Shown here one piece after another: positions 32,427-39,870 of a stretch of 39,870 bases of DNA. The position numbers and the translations under genes were made by a program. The notes under the pieces are model-generated. The model was not told the origin of the DNA. It saw only the letters and a list, made by a program, of their open reading frames with translations, and searched no databases. This DNA is from Deltaproteobacteria bacterium RIFCSPHIGHO2_02_FULL_40_28. Its GTDB lineage: Bacteria > UBA10199 > 2-12-FULL-40-28. Within the stretch, counting starts at the first letter, position 1. Each line of letters begins with the position of its first letter. The DNA is taken from the NCBI GenBank assembly GCA_001798135.1, contig MGRJ01000001.1, forward strand, positions 1-39,870. Reading direction: 5' to 3'.

Positions 32427-33215
32427 ATGACCTCTTATTTAAAGCGAGCAACCACTATAGCTAAAAAAGCAGGAGAGCTTCAGATTCAGAAATTGGGCAC
32501 TGCACACAAGGTGGAATTTAAAGGTGAAATCAATATTGTGACCGAGGTTGATAAGGCTTGCGAACAACTCATTGTTGATTACCTTCACGCTGAGTTTCCC
32601 GATCATGATATTTTGTCGGAAGAAGGAAGTGGTAGTCGCCAACATTCAGATTATAAATGGATTATTGATCCTTTAGACGGAACAACAAATTATGCACATG
32701 CTTATCCTTTCTTTGCTGTGTCTATTGCTTTAGAACATTGTGGTGAGATTATTTTAGGCGTGGTTTATGAACCCAATCGAAATGAGATGTTTACAGCCGA
32801 AAAAGGCAAGGGAAGTTTTTTAAATGATTTACCCATTTCTGTTTCTAAAACCAAGATATTAATCGAAAGTCTTTTAGTAACCGGCTTTGCCTATAATTTT
32901 AAAAAATCAACCCGAGCTAATTTAGAACATTTTAAAAATATGCTTTTTGCTGCTCAGGCTGTGAGGCGCGATGGAGCAGCAGCTATCGATTTATGCTATG
33001 TGGCCTGTGGGCGTTATGATGGTTTTTGGGAACAAAATCTTTTTCCATGGGATGTAGCCGCAGGTATGCTGATTGTAAAAGAAGCAGGAGGCCAAATAAC
33101 AGATTTTGTCAGTAAAGATTTTTCTATTTATGGCAAGGAGCTTTTAGCCAGTAACCGGTTGCTTCATCCCTTCCTGCTTGAAGTGCTTCAAAATAGTGCT
33201 ACAATTACCTCATGA
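32427..33215 (+). CDS. suhB: Inositol monophosphatase family protein (SuhB-like)
   Basis: A Mg-dependent sugar/inositol phosphate phosphatase. The start at 32427 is preferred over the frame start at 32367, which overlaps dnaJ. From there: EE at 65-66 in ILSEEGSGS, DPLDGTTNYAHAYPF at 81 onward (metal-binding aspartates), and FPWDVAAGMLIVKEAGG near residue 210. 262 residues. In E. coli SuhB also acts in rRNA transcription; whether this one does is unknown. Its stop overlaps the next gene's start by four bases (ATGA, 33212-33215). Confidence 0.92.
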   Translation: MTSYLKRATTIAKKAGELQIQKLGTAHKVEFKGEINIVTEVDKACEQLIVDYLHAEFPDHDILSEEGSGSRQHSDYKWIIDPLDGTTNYAHAYPFFAVSIALEHCGEIILGVVYEPNRNEMFTAEKGKGSFLNDLPISVSKTKILIESLLVTGFAYNFKKSTRANLEHFKNMLFAAQAVRRDGAAAIDLCYVACGRYDGFWEQNLFPWDVAAGMLIVKEAGGQITDFVSKDFSIYGKELLASNRLLHPFLLEVLQNSATITS

Positions 33216-33862
33216 TATCTTTGGATGAAAAAATCCAGATTCCCGATCTCTATAAAGCCTTTAAATTGATTCGTGATAAAAAATTTAGTGAAGCCGAAAG
33301 TTTACTTTTAAAACTAGAAACTGATTACGAGAAAAAAGGGGAAGAAATGATTGCAGGGGTTATGTGCTCTACACTGGGGCTGCTTTATAAAGCGCAGAAA
33401 GAATACCGTAAGGCTTGGAAAATTTATGATAAAGCCGAAAAGAAAATTCCTGATGATCCCTCGCTTAAAATTATCAATGCCAGGCTTTTAATCGAATATT
33501 TTGCCCAATACGATACGGTAATTAAAAAAATGGGAAAAGCAGAAAAGCTGGCAGGTGAAGATTTTTCTTTTTTGCATGTTATTTATACTCTGACAGGAGT
33601 TGCTTATTTGAAAAAAGGCAATACAAAGAAAGCCGTAGACTATCTAAAAAAATCTATGGGGAATTCTTTTGCTGGTCTTGGAACTTCTGCTAATTTTGAA
33701 TTTAAACTTTTTGAAGAGATGACCAAAAAAAAATTAGAACCCAAACTTTGTCTTAGTTTTCTTTCAGAGGCTCTCAGTTTTGCTAAGAAAAAAAGAGAGA
33801 AAAATTATGCAGCCTTAATTCAAATTATGATTGATAAATATCCCATTCCATCTTCCAAATAA
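33212..33862 (+). CDS. TPR-repeat protein
   Basis: A 216-residue, all-helical cytoplasmic protein. TPR-like helix pairs include YKAFKLIRDKKFSEAESLL, LGLLYKAQKEYRKAWKIYDKAEK and LTGVAYLKKGNTKKAVDYLKKS. TPRs usually scaffold protein contacts. Four-base overlap with suhB and no gap before queA (stop 33862, ATG 33863), so it is co-translated. Partner unknown. Confidence 0.78.
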   Translation: MISLDEKIQIPDLYKAFKLIRDKKFSEAESLLLKLETDYEKKGEEMIAGVMCSTLGLLYKAQKEYRKAWKIYDKAEKKIPDDPSLKIINARLLIEYFAQYDTVIKKMGKAEKLAGEDFSFLHVIYTLTGVAYLKKGNTKKAVDYLKKSMGNSFAGLGTSANFEFKLFEEMTKKKLEPKLCLSFLSEALSFAKKKREKNYAALIQIMIDKYPIPSSK

Positions 33863-34873
33863 ATGCTGACCTCCCTTTTTGATTATCAATATCCCAAAGA
33901 ACTTATAGCTACTTATCCTCCAGAAAAGAGAGGAGATTCTCGGATGATGGTGGTTGAAAGATCTTCAGGAAAAATTTGGGATGATCACATTCAAAATTTT
34001 CCTCAGTTTTTACACTCTAATGATCTGGTTATTTTTAACAACTCTCGTGTGATTCCAGCACGCCTGTACGGTGTTAATTTTAAAGGAAAGCAGAGAGAAT
34101 TTTTATTACTGAAAGATTTGGGCAATGATGTATGGGAATGTCTTGTTTCTAAGTCTAGCCAAGTAAATCAGGGGGATGCATTTATTTTTCCCGCAGGATT
34201 AAAAGCCACTATTGAAAATACTCATGATGAAACAAGGCAGGTAAAATTTCATTATCATGGAAATTTTTTAGAATGTTTAGAAAAAATAGGCCATATGCCG
34301 CTTCCTCCTTATATTAAAAGGGAAGATGAAGTTTCAGATCGGGGCCGTTATCAAACAATTTTTGCAGAACATCATGGATCAGCGGCTAGCCCAACAGCGG
34401 GGCTTCATTTTACAGCAGATATGATGAAAAGTTTAGCTTCTAAGGCTTCTGTTGGTTTTGTAACTTTGCATGTGGGTATTGGCACTTTTTTTCCCATTCG
34501 TACGAAACATATTGAAAACCATCGCATGCATGGTGAATTTTATCATATGCCTCGCACCACTTTTGATCAAATTAACTTAACTCGAAAAAAAGGAGGAAAG
34601 ATCATTGCTGTAGGAACAACAACGGTTAGAGTTTTGGAGTCGGCTGATGAGAAAGAAAAAACAGGCACAGGGTGTACCAAAAAATATATTCAGCCTCCCT
34701 ATCAGTTTCGGTGTGTTGATCAGCTTTTAACTAATTTTCATCAGCCTTGTTCTACACTTTTAGTGATGGTGTCGGCCTTGATGGGTTTAGATTTAGTTAA
34801 AAAATCTTACCAAAGGGCTATCGAAAAAAAATATCGTTTGTTTAGTTATGGGGATTGCATGTTGATTCTATAA
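33863..34873 (+). CDS. queA: S-adenosylmethionine:tRNA ribosyltransferase-isomerase
   Basis: QueA transfers and rearranges the ribosyl group of SAM to preQ1-tRNA to form epoxyqueuosine, late in queuosine synthesis. The 336-residue protein shows LFDYQYPKELIATYPPEKRGDSRM at the start (given here as separate blocks LFDYQYP and PPEKRGDSRM), AASPTAGLHF, HVGIGTFFPI, LLTNFHQP and FSYGDCMLIL, all family-specific. No tgt, queF or queG is beside it. Its start abuts the TPR stop. The stop lies before the ribosome-binding site of the next gene. Confidence 0.95.
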   Translation: MLTSLFDYQYPKELIATYPPEKRGDSRMMVVERSSGKIWDDHIQNFPQFLHSNDLVIFNNSRVIPARLYGVNFKGKQREFLLLKDLGNDVWECLVSKSSQVNQGDAFIFPAGLKATIENTHDETRQVKFHYHGNFLECLEKIGHMPLPPYIKREDEVSDRGRYQTIFAEHHGSAASPTAGLHFTADMMKSLASKASVGFVTLHVGIGTFFPIRTKHIENHRMHGEFYHMPRTTFDQINLTRKKGGKIIAVGTTTVRVLESADEKEKTGTGCTKKYIQPPYQFRCVDQLLTNFHQPCSTLLVMVSALMGLDLVKKSYQRAIEKKYRLFSYGDCMLIL

Positions 34874-34893
34874 ATGCTCAAATAAGGAGACAT

Positions 34894-35910
34894 ATGAAAA
34901 TTTATTTAGTTTTTCTTTTATTGTTTGTTTTAATAACAGATAACGAAGCTTTAGGTCGAACGAAAAATCGTGTGCCCCCTGGACCTATTCCAGCTCATCC
35001 CAGTGATGGAGTGCCAGTAACCCCTCCAAGTGCAATTTTTCTGTCCACTGAAGCACCATCAAAAGTCAAAACTTTTCCTTGGACCATGAAAAAAGAGCCC
35101 TCTATTCGTGTTAAAGCAGGGCGTAGAATTCACAAATTACCTCTAGAATCTTATGTTACGGGAGTGATTGGTAATGAAATGGGAAAAAACTGGCCGCGTG
35201 AAGCACTTAAAGCGCAATCTGTTGCTGCTCGTTCGTATGCTTTGGCACGTATGATGAAAGCAGGGCGGAGGGCTCGATATGATGTGGTAGCAAGCCAGGC
35301 CGATCAAGTGTTTAGGGCAAGAGATGTTAAAAATGAATACTTGGCAGGTATTGTAGCTGAAACCAGGGGAGAAATTTTGTGGGCTGATGGAGCCGTGGTT
35401 GAAGCTTATTATAGTTCCACTTGTGGTGGAAAAACACGCTCAGCTCAAAATGCTGGTTTGGATCCTGATTCTCCCCTTACTTGTTCTATTACAGATGCCA
35501 GTTGTAAAATTTCCCCTTTTCGTTCTTGGGCTTTTCGGCTGAGTTTAGCTGCCATTGAAAATAAAATGAACAAGGCAGGTTTAGGTGTTGTGGGATTAAG
35601 AAAAATTTCAGCCCAAAAAAAAGATGCGAGTGGCTATGTAATTTCTGTGTATTACCAGGATAGCAGTGGGGGATATACCATCACAGGGGCAGGCTTGCGG
35701 AATATACTTGGTTCTATGACTTTAAAAAGTCTGCGTTTTCGTATTCTGCAACAAAAAGATGGAATGGTTTTATTTTCTGGAAATGGTTTTGGGCATGGAG
35801 TGGGTCTGTGCCAGTATGGAGCTAAAAGCATGGCTCTTAAAAAAGGTGCTTATCAATCTATTTTGAAAAAATATTATAGGAACACTCAAATGGTGAAAGC
35901 CTATGAGTGA
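34894..35910 (+). CDS. Exported SpoIID/LytB-type peptidoglycan hydrolase
   Basis: SpoIID-family enzymes cleave denuded or stem-bearing glycan strands. The start at 34894 (MKIYLVFLLLF) has AAGGAGA six bases upstream and begins a signal peptide; the longer frame from 34855 is rejected. Domain signals are LPLESYVTGVIGNEMGKNWP (catalytic glutamate in GNEM), LKAQSVAARSYALA, YYSSTCGGKT and NGFGHGVGLCQYGA. 338 residues. In non-sporulating bacteria these act on septal or other special peptidoglycan. It follows queA by 20 bases. Confidence 0.92.
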   Translation: MKIYLVFLLLFVLITDNEALGRTKNRVPPGPIPAHPSDGVPVTPPSAIFLSTEAPSKVKTFPWTMKKEPSIRVKAGRRIHKLPLESYVTGVIGNEMGKNWPREALKAQSVAARSYALARMMKAGRRARYDVVASQADQVFRARDVKNEYLAGIVAETRGEILWADGAVVEAYYSSTCGGKTRSAQNAGLDPDSPLTCSITDASCKISPFRSWAFRLSLAAIENKMNKAGLGVVGLRKISAQKKDASGYVISVYYQDSSGGYTITGAGLRNILGSMTLKSLRFRILQQKDGMVLFSGNGFGHGVGLCQYGAKSMALKKGAYQSILKKYYRNTQMVKAYE

Positions 35911-35929
35911 TGGAGGAGGGTGAATTTGG

Positions 35930-36820
35930 ATGAGGAAAAACTCTCTTTTACATAAAACTTTTTTTGCACGTGATGGAACCAAAATTGGCTACCAACTTAT
36001 TGGATCTGGTAAAAAAATTGTAGTGCTTTGTAACGGGCTAGGGGGCACTGCCATTGCTTGGCAGCCTCTTTATTCAAAACTTTCCAAAAAATATACTTTT
36101 ATCATCTGGGATTATCGAGGGCTTTTTTCTTCTTCTCCCCCCAAAGATCCAACTCAAATGACGATAAAAAATCATGCGCAGGATTTAGAAGATCTCCTCA
36201 AACACAAAAAAATTTTAATGCCTATTTTTTTAGTGGGTTGGTCTATGGGCGTACAAATCGCTTTGGAATTTTATAGTTACCATAAAAAAAAGGTGGCAGG
36301 CCTGGTACTTTTAAATGGTACCTCTGGGTCTCCTTTTAAAACAGCTCTGCGTAATCCACTATCGCAATTTATTCTTCCTAAAATTAATGAGCTTGCTAAG
36401 AAAGTAGTGCCTCATTTGCAACCCCATATTCGTCCCTTGGCTAAGAAGGTGATTAATTGGAAAGGGTTTATTCAAATTATTTCTCGCCTTGGTTTGGTTC
36501 ACCCTGATTTAGATACCAAACTTTTTCGCCTGGTAGCTCACGGGATGATGAATACTGATTTAACCATGTATCATGAAATTATGACTCACTTAGGGGAGCA
36601 TGATGCAACGCATGTGCTTTCCACAATTTCTGTACCTACTTTAATTGTAGCAGGAGATGCTGATGTACTTACTCCCATAGAAACAGCACATAAAATGGCC
36701 GAACTTATTCCAAATGCTCAATTTTTTGTTGTTACCAAAGGAACCCATTATTGCATTTTGGAATTTCCCGATCGTGTTGTTTTTCGCATCCAGCATTTTT
36801 TGGATGAAAATTACATGTAA
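35930..36820 (+). CDS. Alpha/beta hydrolase
   Basis: A 296-residue alpha/beta-fold hydrolase. The nucleophile elbow is GWSMG (Ser about 105), the acid is in AGDADVLTP (about 241), and the histidine in VTKGTHYCILEFP (about 272). The oxyanion loop NGLGGTAIAW fits. The cap (about 130-200) is helical. Substrate unknown: esterase, lactonase or C-C hydrolase. No signal peptide. GGAGGAGGG lies ten bases before the ATG. Probably in the same transcript as the SpoIID gene. Confidence 0.88.
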   Translation: MRKNSLLHKTFFARDGTKIGYQLIGSGKKIVVLCNGLGGTAIAWQPLYSKLSKKYTFIIWDYRGLFSSSPPKDPTQMTIKNHAQDLEDLLKHKKILMPIFLVGWSMGVQIALEFYSYHKKKVAGLVLLNGTSGSPFKTALRNPLSQFILPKINELAKKVVPHLQPHIRPLAKKVINWKGFIQIISRLGLVHPDLDTKLFRLVAHGMMNTDLTMYHEIMTHLGEHDATHVLSTISVPTLIVAGDADVLTPIETAHKMAELIPNAQFFVVTKGTHYCILEFPDRVVFRIQHFLDENYM

Positions 36821-36847
36821 GGACAACCCTCCATTCTCTTCTCTCTC

Positions 36848-36875
36848 TTGACAATCTCCTTCAAAAGAATAACAC
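36848..36875 (+). promoter_or_regulatory. Possible promoter of ispG
   Basis: TTGACA (36848-36853) is an exact -35. The best -10 at 16 bases is TAACAC (36870-36875), which is poor. The gap to the ATG at 36891 is short and contains no Shine-Dalgarno site. Weak evidence. Confidence 0.28.
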
Positions 36876-36890
36876 TGAATTTTTTTAAAC

Positions 36891-38930
36891 ATGTTGCTCA
36901 AGGCTTACAATCAGCGTCCTACGGAATATCGCCGGCGAAAAACTCGCACTGTGTGGGTGGGAGGTATTGCTGTGGGTGGAAGCTATCCCATTCGGGTTCA
37001 ATCCATGACAACCTCAGACACCAAAGATACCAAAAAAGTGGTGGATGAAATTGAGGGTTTGGTTGGTGTGGGTTGTGAAATTGTGCGTGTTACGGTTCCA
37101 ACACAAGCCGATTGTGATAATTTACCCAACATTCGGACCGAATTAAAAAAACGGGATATTCGGGTACCATTGGTTGCCGATATTCATTTTACACCAACAG
37201 TAGCCATGAAGGCTGTAGAATATGTGGAGAAGGTTAGAATTAATCCAGGTAATTTTGTTGATAAAAAACTTTTCAAAGTTTTGGAATATACCGATGCCCA
37301 ATACAATGCCGAGGTCGAAAAAATCCGCGAAAAATTTACCCCCCTTGTTTTAAAATGCAAAGAATATGGCATTGCCATGCGCATTGGTACCAACCATGGT
37401 TCGTTATCTGATCGTATCATGAACCGCTATGGAGATACACCCCAAGGCATGGTGGAATCGGCTTTGGAATTTGTGCGCATTTGTAGAGATCACAATTATC
37501 ATAATCTTATTTTATCCATGAAGGCTTCCAATGTGCAGATCATGATGGCTGCATATCGATTCTTGGATAAAAAAATGGAAGAAGAGGAAATGGATTATCC
37601 CTTTCATTTGGGTGTAACCGAAGCAGGAGAAGGGGAAGAAGGCCGTATTAAATCATCCATTGGTATTGGATCTCTTTTGCAAGATGGTTTGGGTGATACC
37701 ATTCGTGTTTCCTTAACCGAAGATTCTATTCACGAAATTCCTGTGGCGTATGAATTAGTGAGGGAAGCAAATAATCGTTTTATTTTAAACAATGGCGTCA
37801 TTCTGAGCCCTGAGACAAGTCGAGGGGCGAAGAATCCAGGTTCTATATTAAAATCTCATGAGCTTATTTTGAATTATGAGAGGCGAGCCACAAAAGAAAT
37901 TCCTAGTTCTCACCCCCATGGGGGACATCATCCCGTTCGTGTATGGGCAAGCTACGGGGCTCATGAGTGTGAAAAATTTAAAGCAGAATATCAAATTTAT
38001 TTAAGTGATCGAAAGGGAATTGATCGCCCCTTGGAAGGTCTTGAAATTAAAGCCGCCAAGGCTACTGAGATCCTACCTTGGCTTGAATATTTAGAGGGCG
38101 TTCATCAAAAAGGGGGCTTTAGGGTGAAACCCCTTGTGGCTCTTCAAACAAATAATCCTTCCTTGGTACAGGAATTAAAGGGAATTGATAAAGTGGTGGC
38201 TGTTGTTTGCAATGCAAGCGAGGTAAATCAGTGGAAGGATTTTTTGTCTCACAATAAAACATGTTTGGAATGGTGTTTGGATTTAAGTCATGCCAAGGAA
38301 GAACGTTTAAATCAATTAGTAGAGGCCATCAAAAATTTATATCCTCAAAATGAAACACCTTCTTTTTTTTCATTGAAGTCACCAGAAGCTATTTACGATT
38401 ATCGGTGTCTTGCAAAATTGTTGGGCGAAAAAAAATGGGATTATTTAATTCAATTACGATACATGATTAAAAAAGAAAAATTTCCTGTTTTGAGTACAGC
38501 CACTCTTATGGGTTCTTTACTCACGGATGGTTTAGGTGATGGCTTTGTTTTATCGAAAGGGAGCTTGGCAGAAAGATTAAGTTTAGCTTACAATATTTTA
38601 CAAGGGGTGCGGCTTCGCATGTCGCAAACAGAATATATTTCTTGTCCTTCGTGTGGGCGTACCTTATTTAATTTGCAAACAACAACCGATCGTATTCGGC
38701 AAAAGACAAATCACTTAAAGGGTATTAAGATTGCAGTGATGGGTTGTATTGTGAATGGACCAGGAGAGATGGCTGATGCTGATTTTGGTTATGTAGGCAC
38801 TGGGCCTAAAAAAGTAAGTCTCTATGTAGGAAAAGAATGTGTTGAAAGAAATATTCCAGAAGAACAGGCTGTGGATCGTTTGATTGGATTGATTAAATCA
38901 CATCATCAATGGGTTGAGCCAATGATATAG
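36891..38930 (+). CDS. ispG: (E)-4-hydroxy-3-methylbut-2-enyl-diphosphate synthase, long form
   Basis: IspG reduces MEcPP to HMBPP in the non-mevalonate isoprenoid pathway. At 679 residues it is the three-domain form with an inserted A* domain, as in Bacteroidetes, Chlamydiae, Leptospira and plants, not the 370-residue enterobacterial form. The TIM-barrel start includes GGSYPIRVQSMTTSDTKD and PLVADIHF; the insert spans about residues 300-560; the C-terminal cluster domain has ISCPSCGRTLF and VMGCIVNGPGEMADADFGYVG. The three cysteines plus Glu ligand the [4Fe-4S]. No ribosome-binding site is clear. Confidence 0.95.
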   Translation: MLLKAYNQRPTEYRRRKTRTVWVGGIAVGGSYPIRVQSMTTSDTKDTKKVVDEIEGLVGVGCEIVRVTVPTQADCDNLPNIRTELKKRDIRVPLVADIHFTPTVAMKAVEYVEKVRINPGNFVDKKLFKVLEYTDAQYNAEVEKIREKFTPLVLKCKEYGIAMRIGTNHGSLSDRIMNRYGDTPQGMVESALEFVRICRDHNYHNLILSMKASNVQIMMAAYRFLDKKMEEEEMDYPFHLGVTEAGEGEEGRIKSSIGIGSLLQDGLGDTIRVSLTEDSIHEIPVAYELVREANNRFILNNGVILSPETSRGAKNPGSILKSHELILNYERRATKEIPSSHPHGGHHPVRVWASYGAHECEKFKAEYQIYLSDRKGIDRPLEGLEIKAAKATEILPWLEYLEGVHQKGGFRVKPLVALQTNNPSLVQELKGIDKVVAVVCNASEVNQWKDFLSHNKTCLEWCLDLSHAKEERLNQLVEAIKNLYPQNETPSFFSLKSPEAIYDYRCLAKLLGEKKWDYLIQLRYMIKKEKFPVLSTATLMGSLLTDGLGDGFVLSKGSLAERLSLAYNILQGVRLRMSQTEYISCPSCGRTLFNLQTTTDRIRQKTNHLKGIKIAVMGCIVNGPGEMADADFGYVGTGPKKVSLYVGKECVERNIPEEQAVDRLIGLIKSHHQWVEPMI

Positions 38931-38949
38931 GATTTGTGGGGGTTTATTA

Positions 38950-39753
38950 GTGGTTAGAAAAATTTTGGGTTCTTTTTTAATTTTTTTTCTTTTAGCTTGT
39001 ACCATCAAACAACCTCCTTTGTTTTCTGTATCACTCAATAAAGATTATGCTGCCCAAATGCGCAAAGAAAAATCCTACTGGATTGAAGTACAAATTCCTC
39101 AGCACAAATTAGTTTTAGCAAAAAAAGATAATGTGGTAAAAACTTATCCCATTGCTGTGGGGATGCCTAGTTATCCAACGCCAACTGGTCAGCGTTTTAT
39201 AAATCGTATTATATGGAATCCTTGGTGGGTGCCTCCTAAAACAAGTGATTGGGTAGAAGATCCAACTCCTATAGCTCCCCGTTCTGCTAATAATCCCTTG
39301 GGTGAGATCAAAATGCCTTTAGGTAATAGTTACTTAATTCATGGAACAAAGCAGGTTGCTTCTATTGGCCAATGGGCTTCGCATGGATGTATTCGTATGG
39401 TTTATGAAGACTTATTTGGACTTGTTTCTCTTTTGTTATCAGAATACTCAAAAGAATTAGCTGTAGATATGATGGAAAAAGCAAACGAAACTCCGCACAA
39501 AGAATTTTTTAACAAACTCGATTTTGATGTCCCCGTTTTTTTAACCTACGATTTAGTGAAGATCCAAAACGATTATATTGTGATTTATCCCGATATTTAC
39601 AAAAAACAAAAAGATTTGGCTCATTATGTGGTAGAAGTGGTGAATGAAAATTTAGACAAGGGTAAAAAAGTGAATGAACGCAAAGTGAAAAGTCTTTTAA
39701 AGCTCCATAAAAATCAAACCATCCACGTCCCTCTTGAAACGATTTTGGAATAA
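38950..39753 (+). CDS. L,D-transpeptidase lipoprotein (YkuD domain)
   Basis: A 267-residue YkuD enzyme that makes 3-3 peptidoglycan cross-links or attaches lipoproteins. GTG start with GGGGGT about eight bases upstream. The N-terminus MVRKILGSFLIFFLLAC is a lipoprotein signal (C17). The catalytic domain has TPTGQRFINRIIWNPWW, the HGT at 131-133 and SHGCIRM at 144-150 (Cys 147). The tail after about 190 is charged and unlike a known domain. In E. coli the ErfK/YbiS types are not always lipidated, so membrane attachment here is an inference. It follows ispG by 19 bases. Confidence 0.92.
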   Translation: MVRKILGSFLIFFLLACTIKQPPLFSVSLNKDYAAQMRKEKSYWIEVQIPQHKLVLAKKDNVVKTYPIAVGMPSYPTPTGQRFINRIIWNPWWVPPKTSDWVEDPTPIAPRSANNPLGEIKMPLGNSYLIHGTKQVASIGQWASHGCIRMVYEDLFGLVSLLLSEYSKELAVDMMEKANETPHKEFFNKLDFDVPVFLTYDLVKIQNDYIVIYPDIYKKQKDLAHYVVEVVNENLDKGKKVNERKVKSLLKLHKNQTIHVPLETILE

Positions 39754-39789
39754 ATATTAAAAATTAACTTTTAAAAGATAGTTTTAAGA

Positions 39790-39870
39790 TGTCATACATG
39801 GACCCGCCCGTTTGCAAGAGGAAAGTTTTTGAATAGGAATGGTTTGGTTTGCTGTCATACATCCGGCTTG
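39790..39870. repeat. Direct repeat at the right edge
   Basis: TGTCATACAT occurs at 39790-39799 and 39853-39862, 63 bases apart. The second copy is followed by CCGGCTTG, reminiscent of '...catccggcttg...' REP repeats, and the window ends there. It may be a REP element cut by the edge. No gene is seen in 39754-39870. Confidence 0.35.

Overview
The window is AT-rich chromosomal DNA from a Gram-negative bacterium. It carries a Tat pathway, lipoprotein signals, Lgt, SurA-like chaperones, MltG, an L,D-transpeptidase and a SpoIID-type enzyme. Several traits suggest a deltaproteobacterial or Bdellovibrionota-like lineage, possibly an uncultured one: an ATP synthase cluster with two different b subunits and no a or c subunit genes alongside, a DUF4416 protein, a very short epsilon subunit, a long-form IspG, and a small histone-fold protein that resembles the Bdellovibrio histone. 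This placement is inference; no rRNA, tRNA or other phylogenetic marker is present.

Layout. Bases 1-134 hold an unusual interleaved inverted-repeat structure and a REP-like repeat. Bases 135-2656 (minus strand) encode two small exported proteins, then MltG and RuvX. Bases 2740-5291 (plus) encode Fur, a lipoprotein, a methyltransferase and a PolB-like exonuclease. A 53-residue SWIB-like gene and oligoribonuclease follow on the minus strand. Bases 6396-7396 have no convincing gene. They contain two exact DnaA boxes, one further strong match and two weaker ones, plus a long hairpin and a 108-bp palindrome, so this is a candidate replication origin or other DnaA site. A HEAT-like gene, the histone, a SurA-N/DsbA-type lipoprotein candidate, a CsbD-like gene, ilvD, lgt, a probable envelope protein, a small Sm/SH3-like protein and DUF4416 run to 14102. 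Bases 14241-17032 (minus) are a PrsA-like/SurA/PdxA operon. Bases 17142-22827 (plus) are the atpF'-F-H-A-G-D-C operon. Next come an unknown acidic protein, two separate AAA_14/DUF4143 ATPases (minus), pfkA (minus), and a divergent RelE-like/Phd-like pair with a large inverted repeat between them. Bases 27830-31428 (minus) hold an orphan nuoI, nadA, tatC, tatB and a CDF zinc-type transporter. Bases 31478-39753 (plus) hold dnaJ/cbpA, an inositol monophosphatase, a TPR protein, queA, a SpoIID protein, an alpha/beta hydrolase, ispG and an L,D-transpeptidase.

Most genes are housekeeping: energy (F1 ATPase and stator, PFK, NuoI), cofactors (NadA, PdxA, IspG, IlvD), envelope (MltG, Lgt, TatBC, SurA, L,D-transpeptidase, SpoIID) and nucleic acid turnover (Orn, RuvX, PolB-like exonuclease). 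The unusual content is between and at the ends of genes. Several repeat families sit there, including a pair of palindromes whose centre is conserved while the arms differ but stay self-complementary. Some repeats form gene ends: the stop codon of the DUF4416 gene and the last 18 codons of tatC lie in repeats.

No CRISPR array, rRNA, tRNA, transposase, phage gene or integrase was seen.
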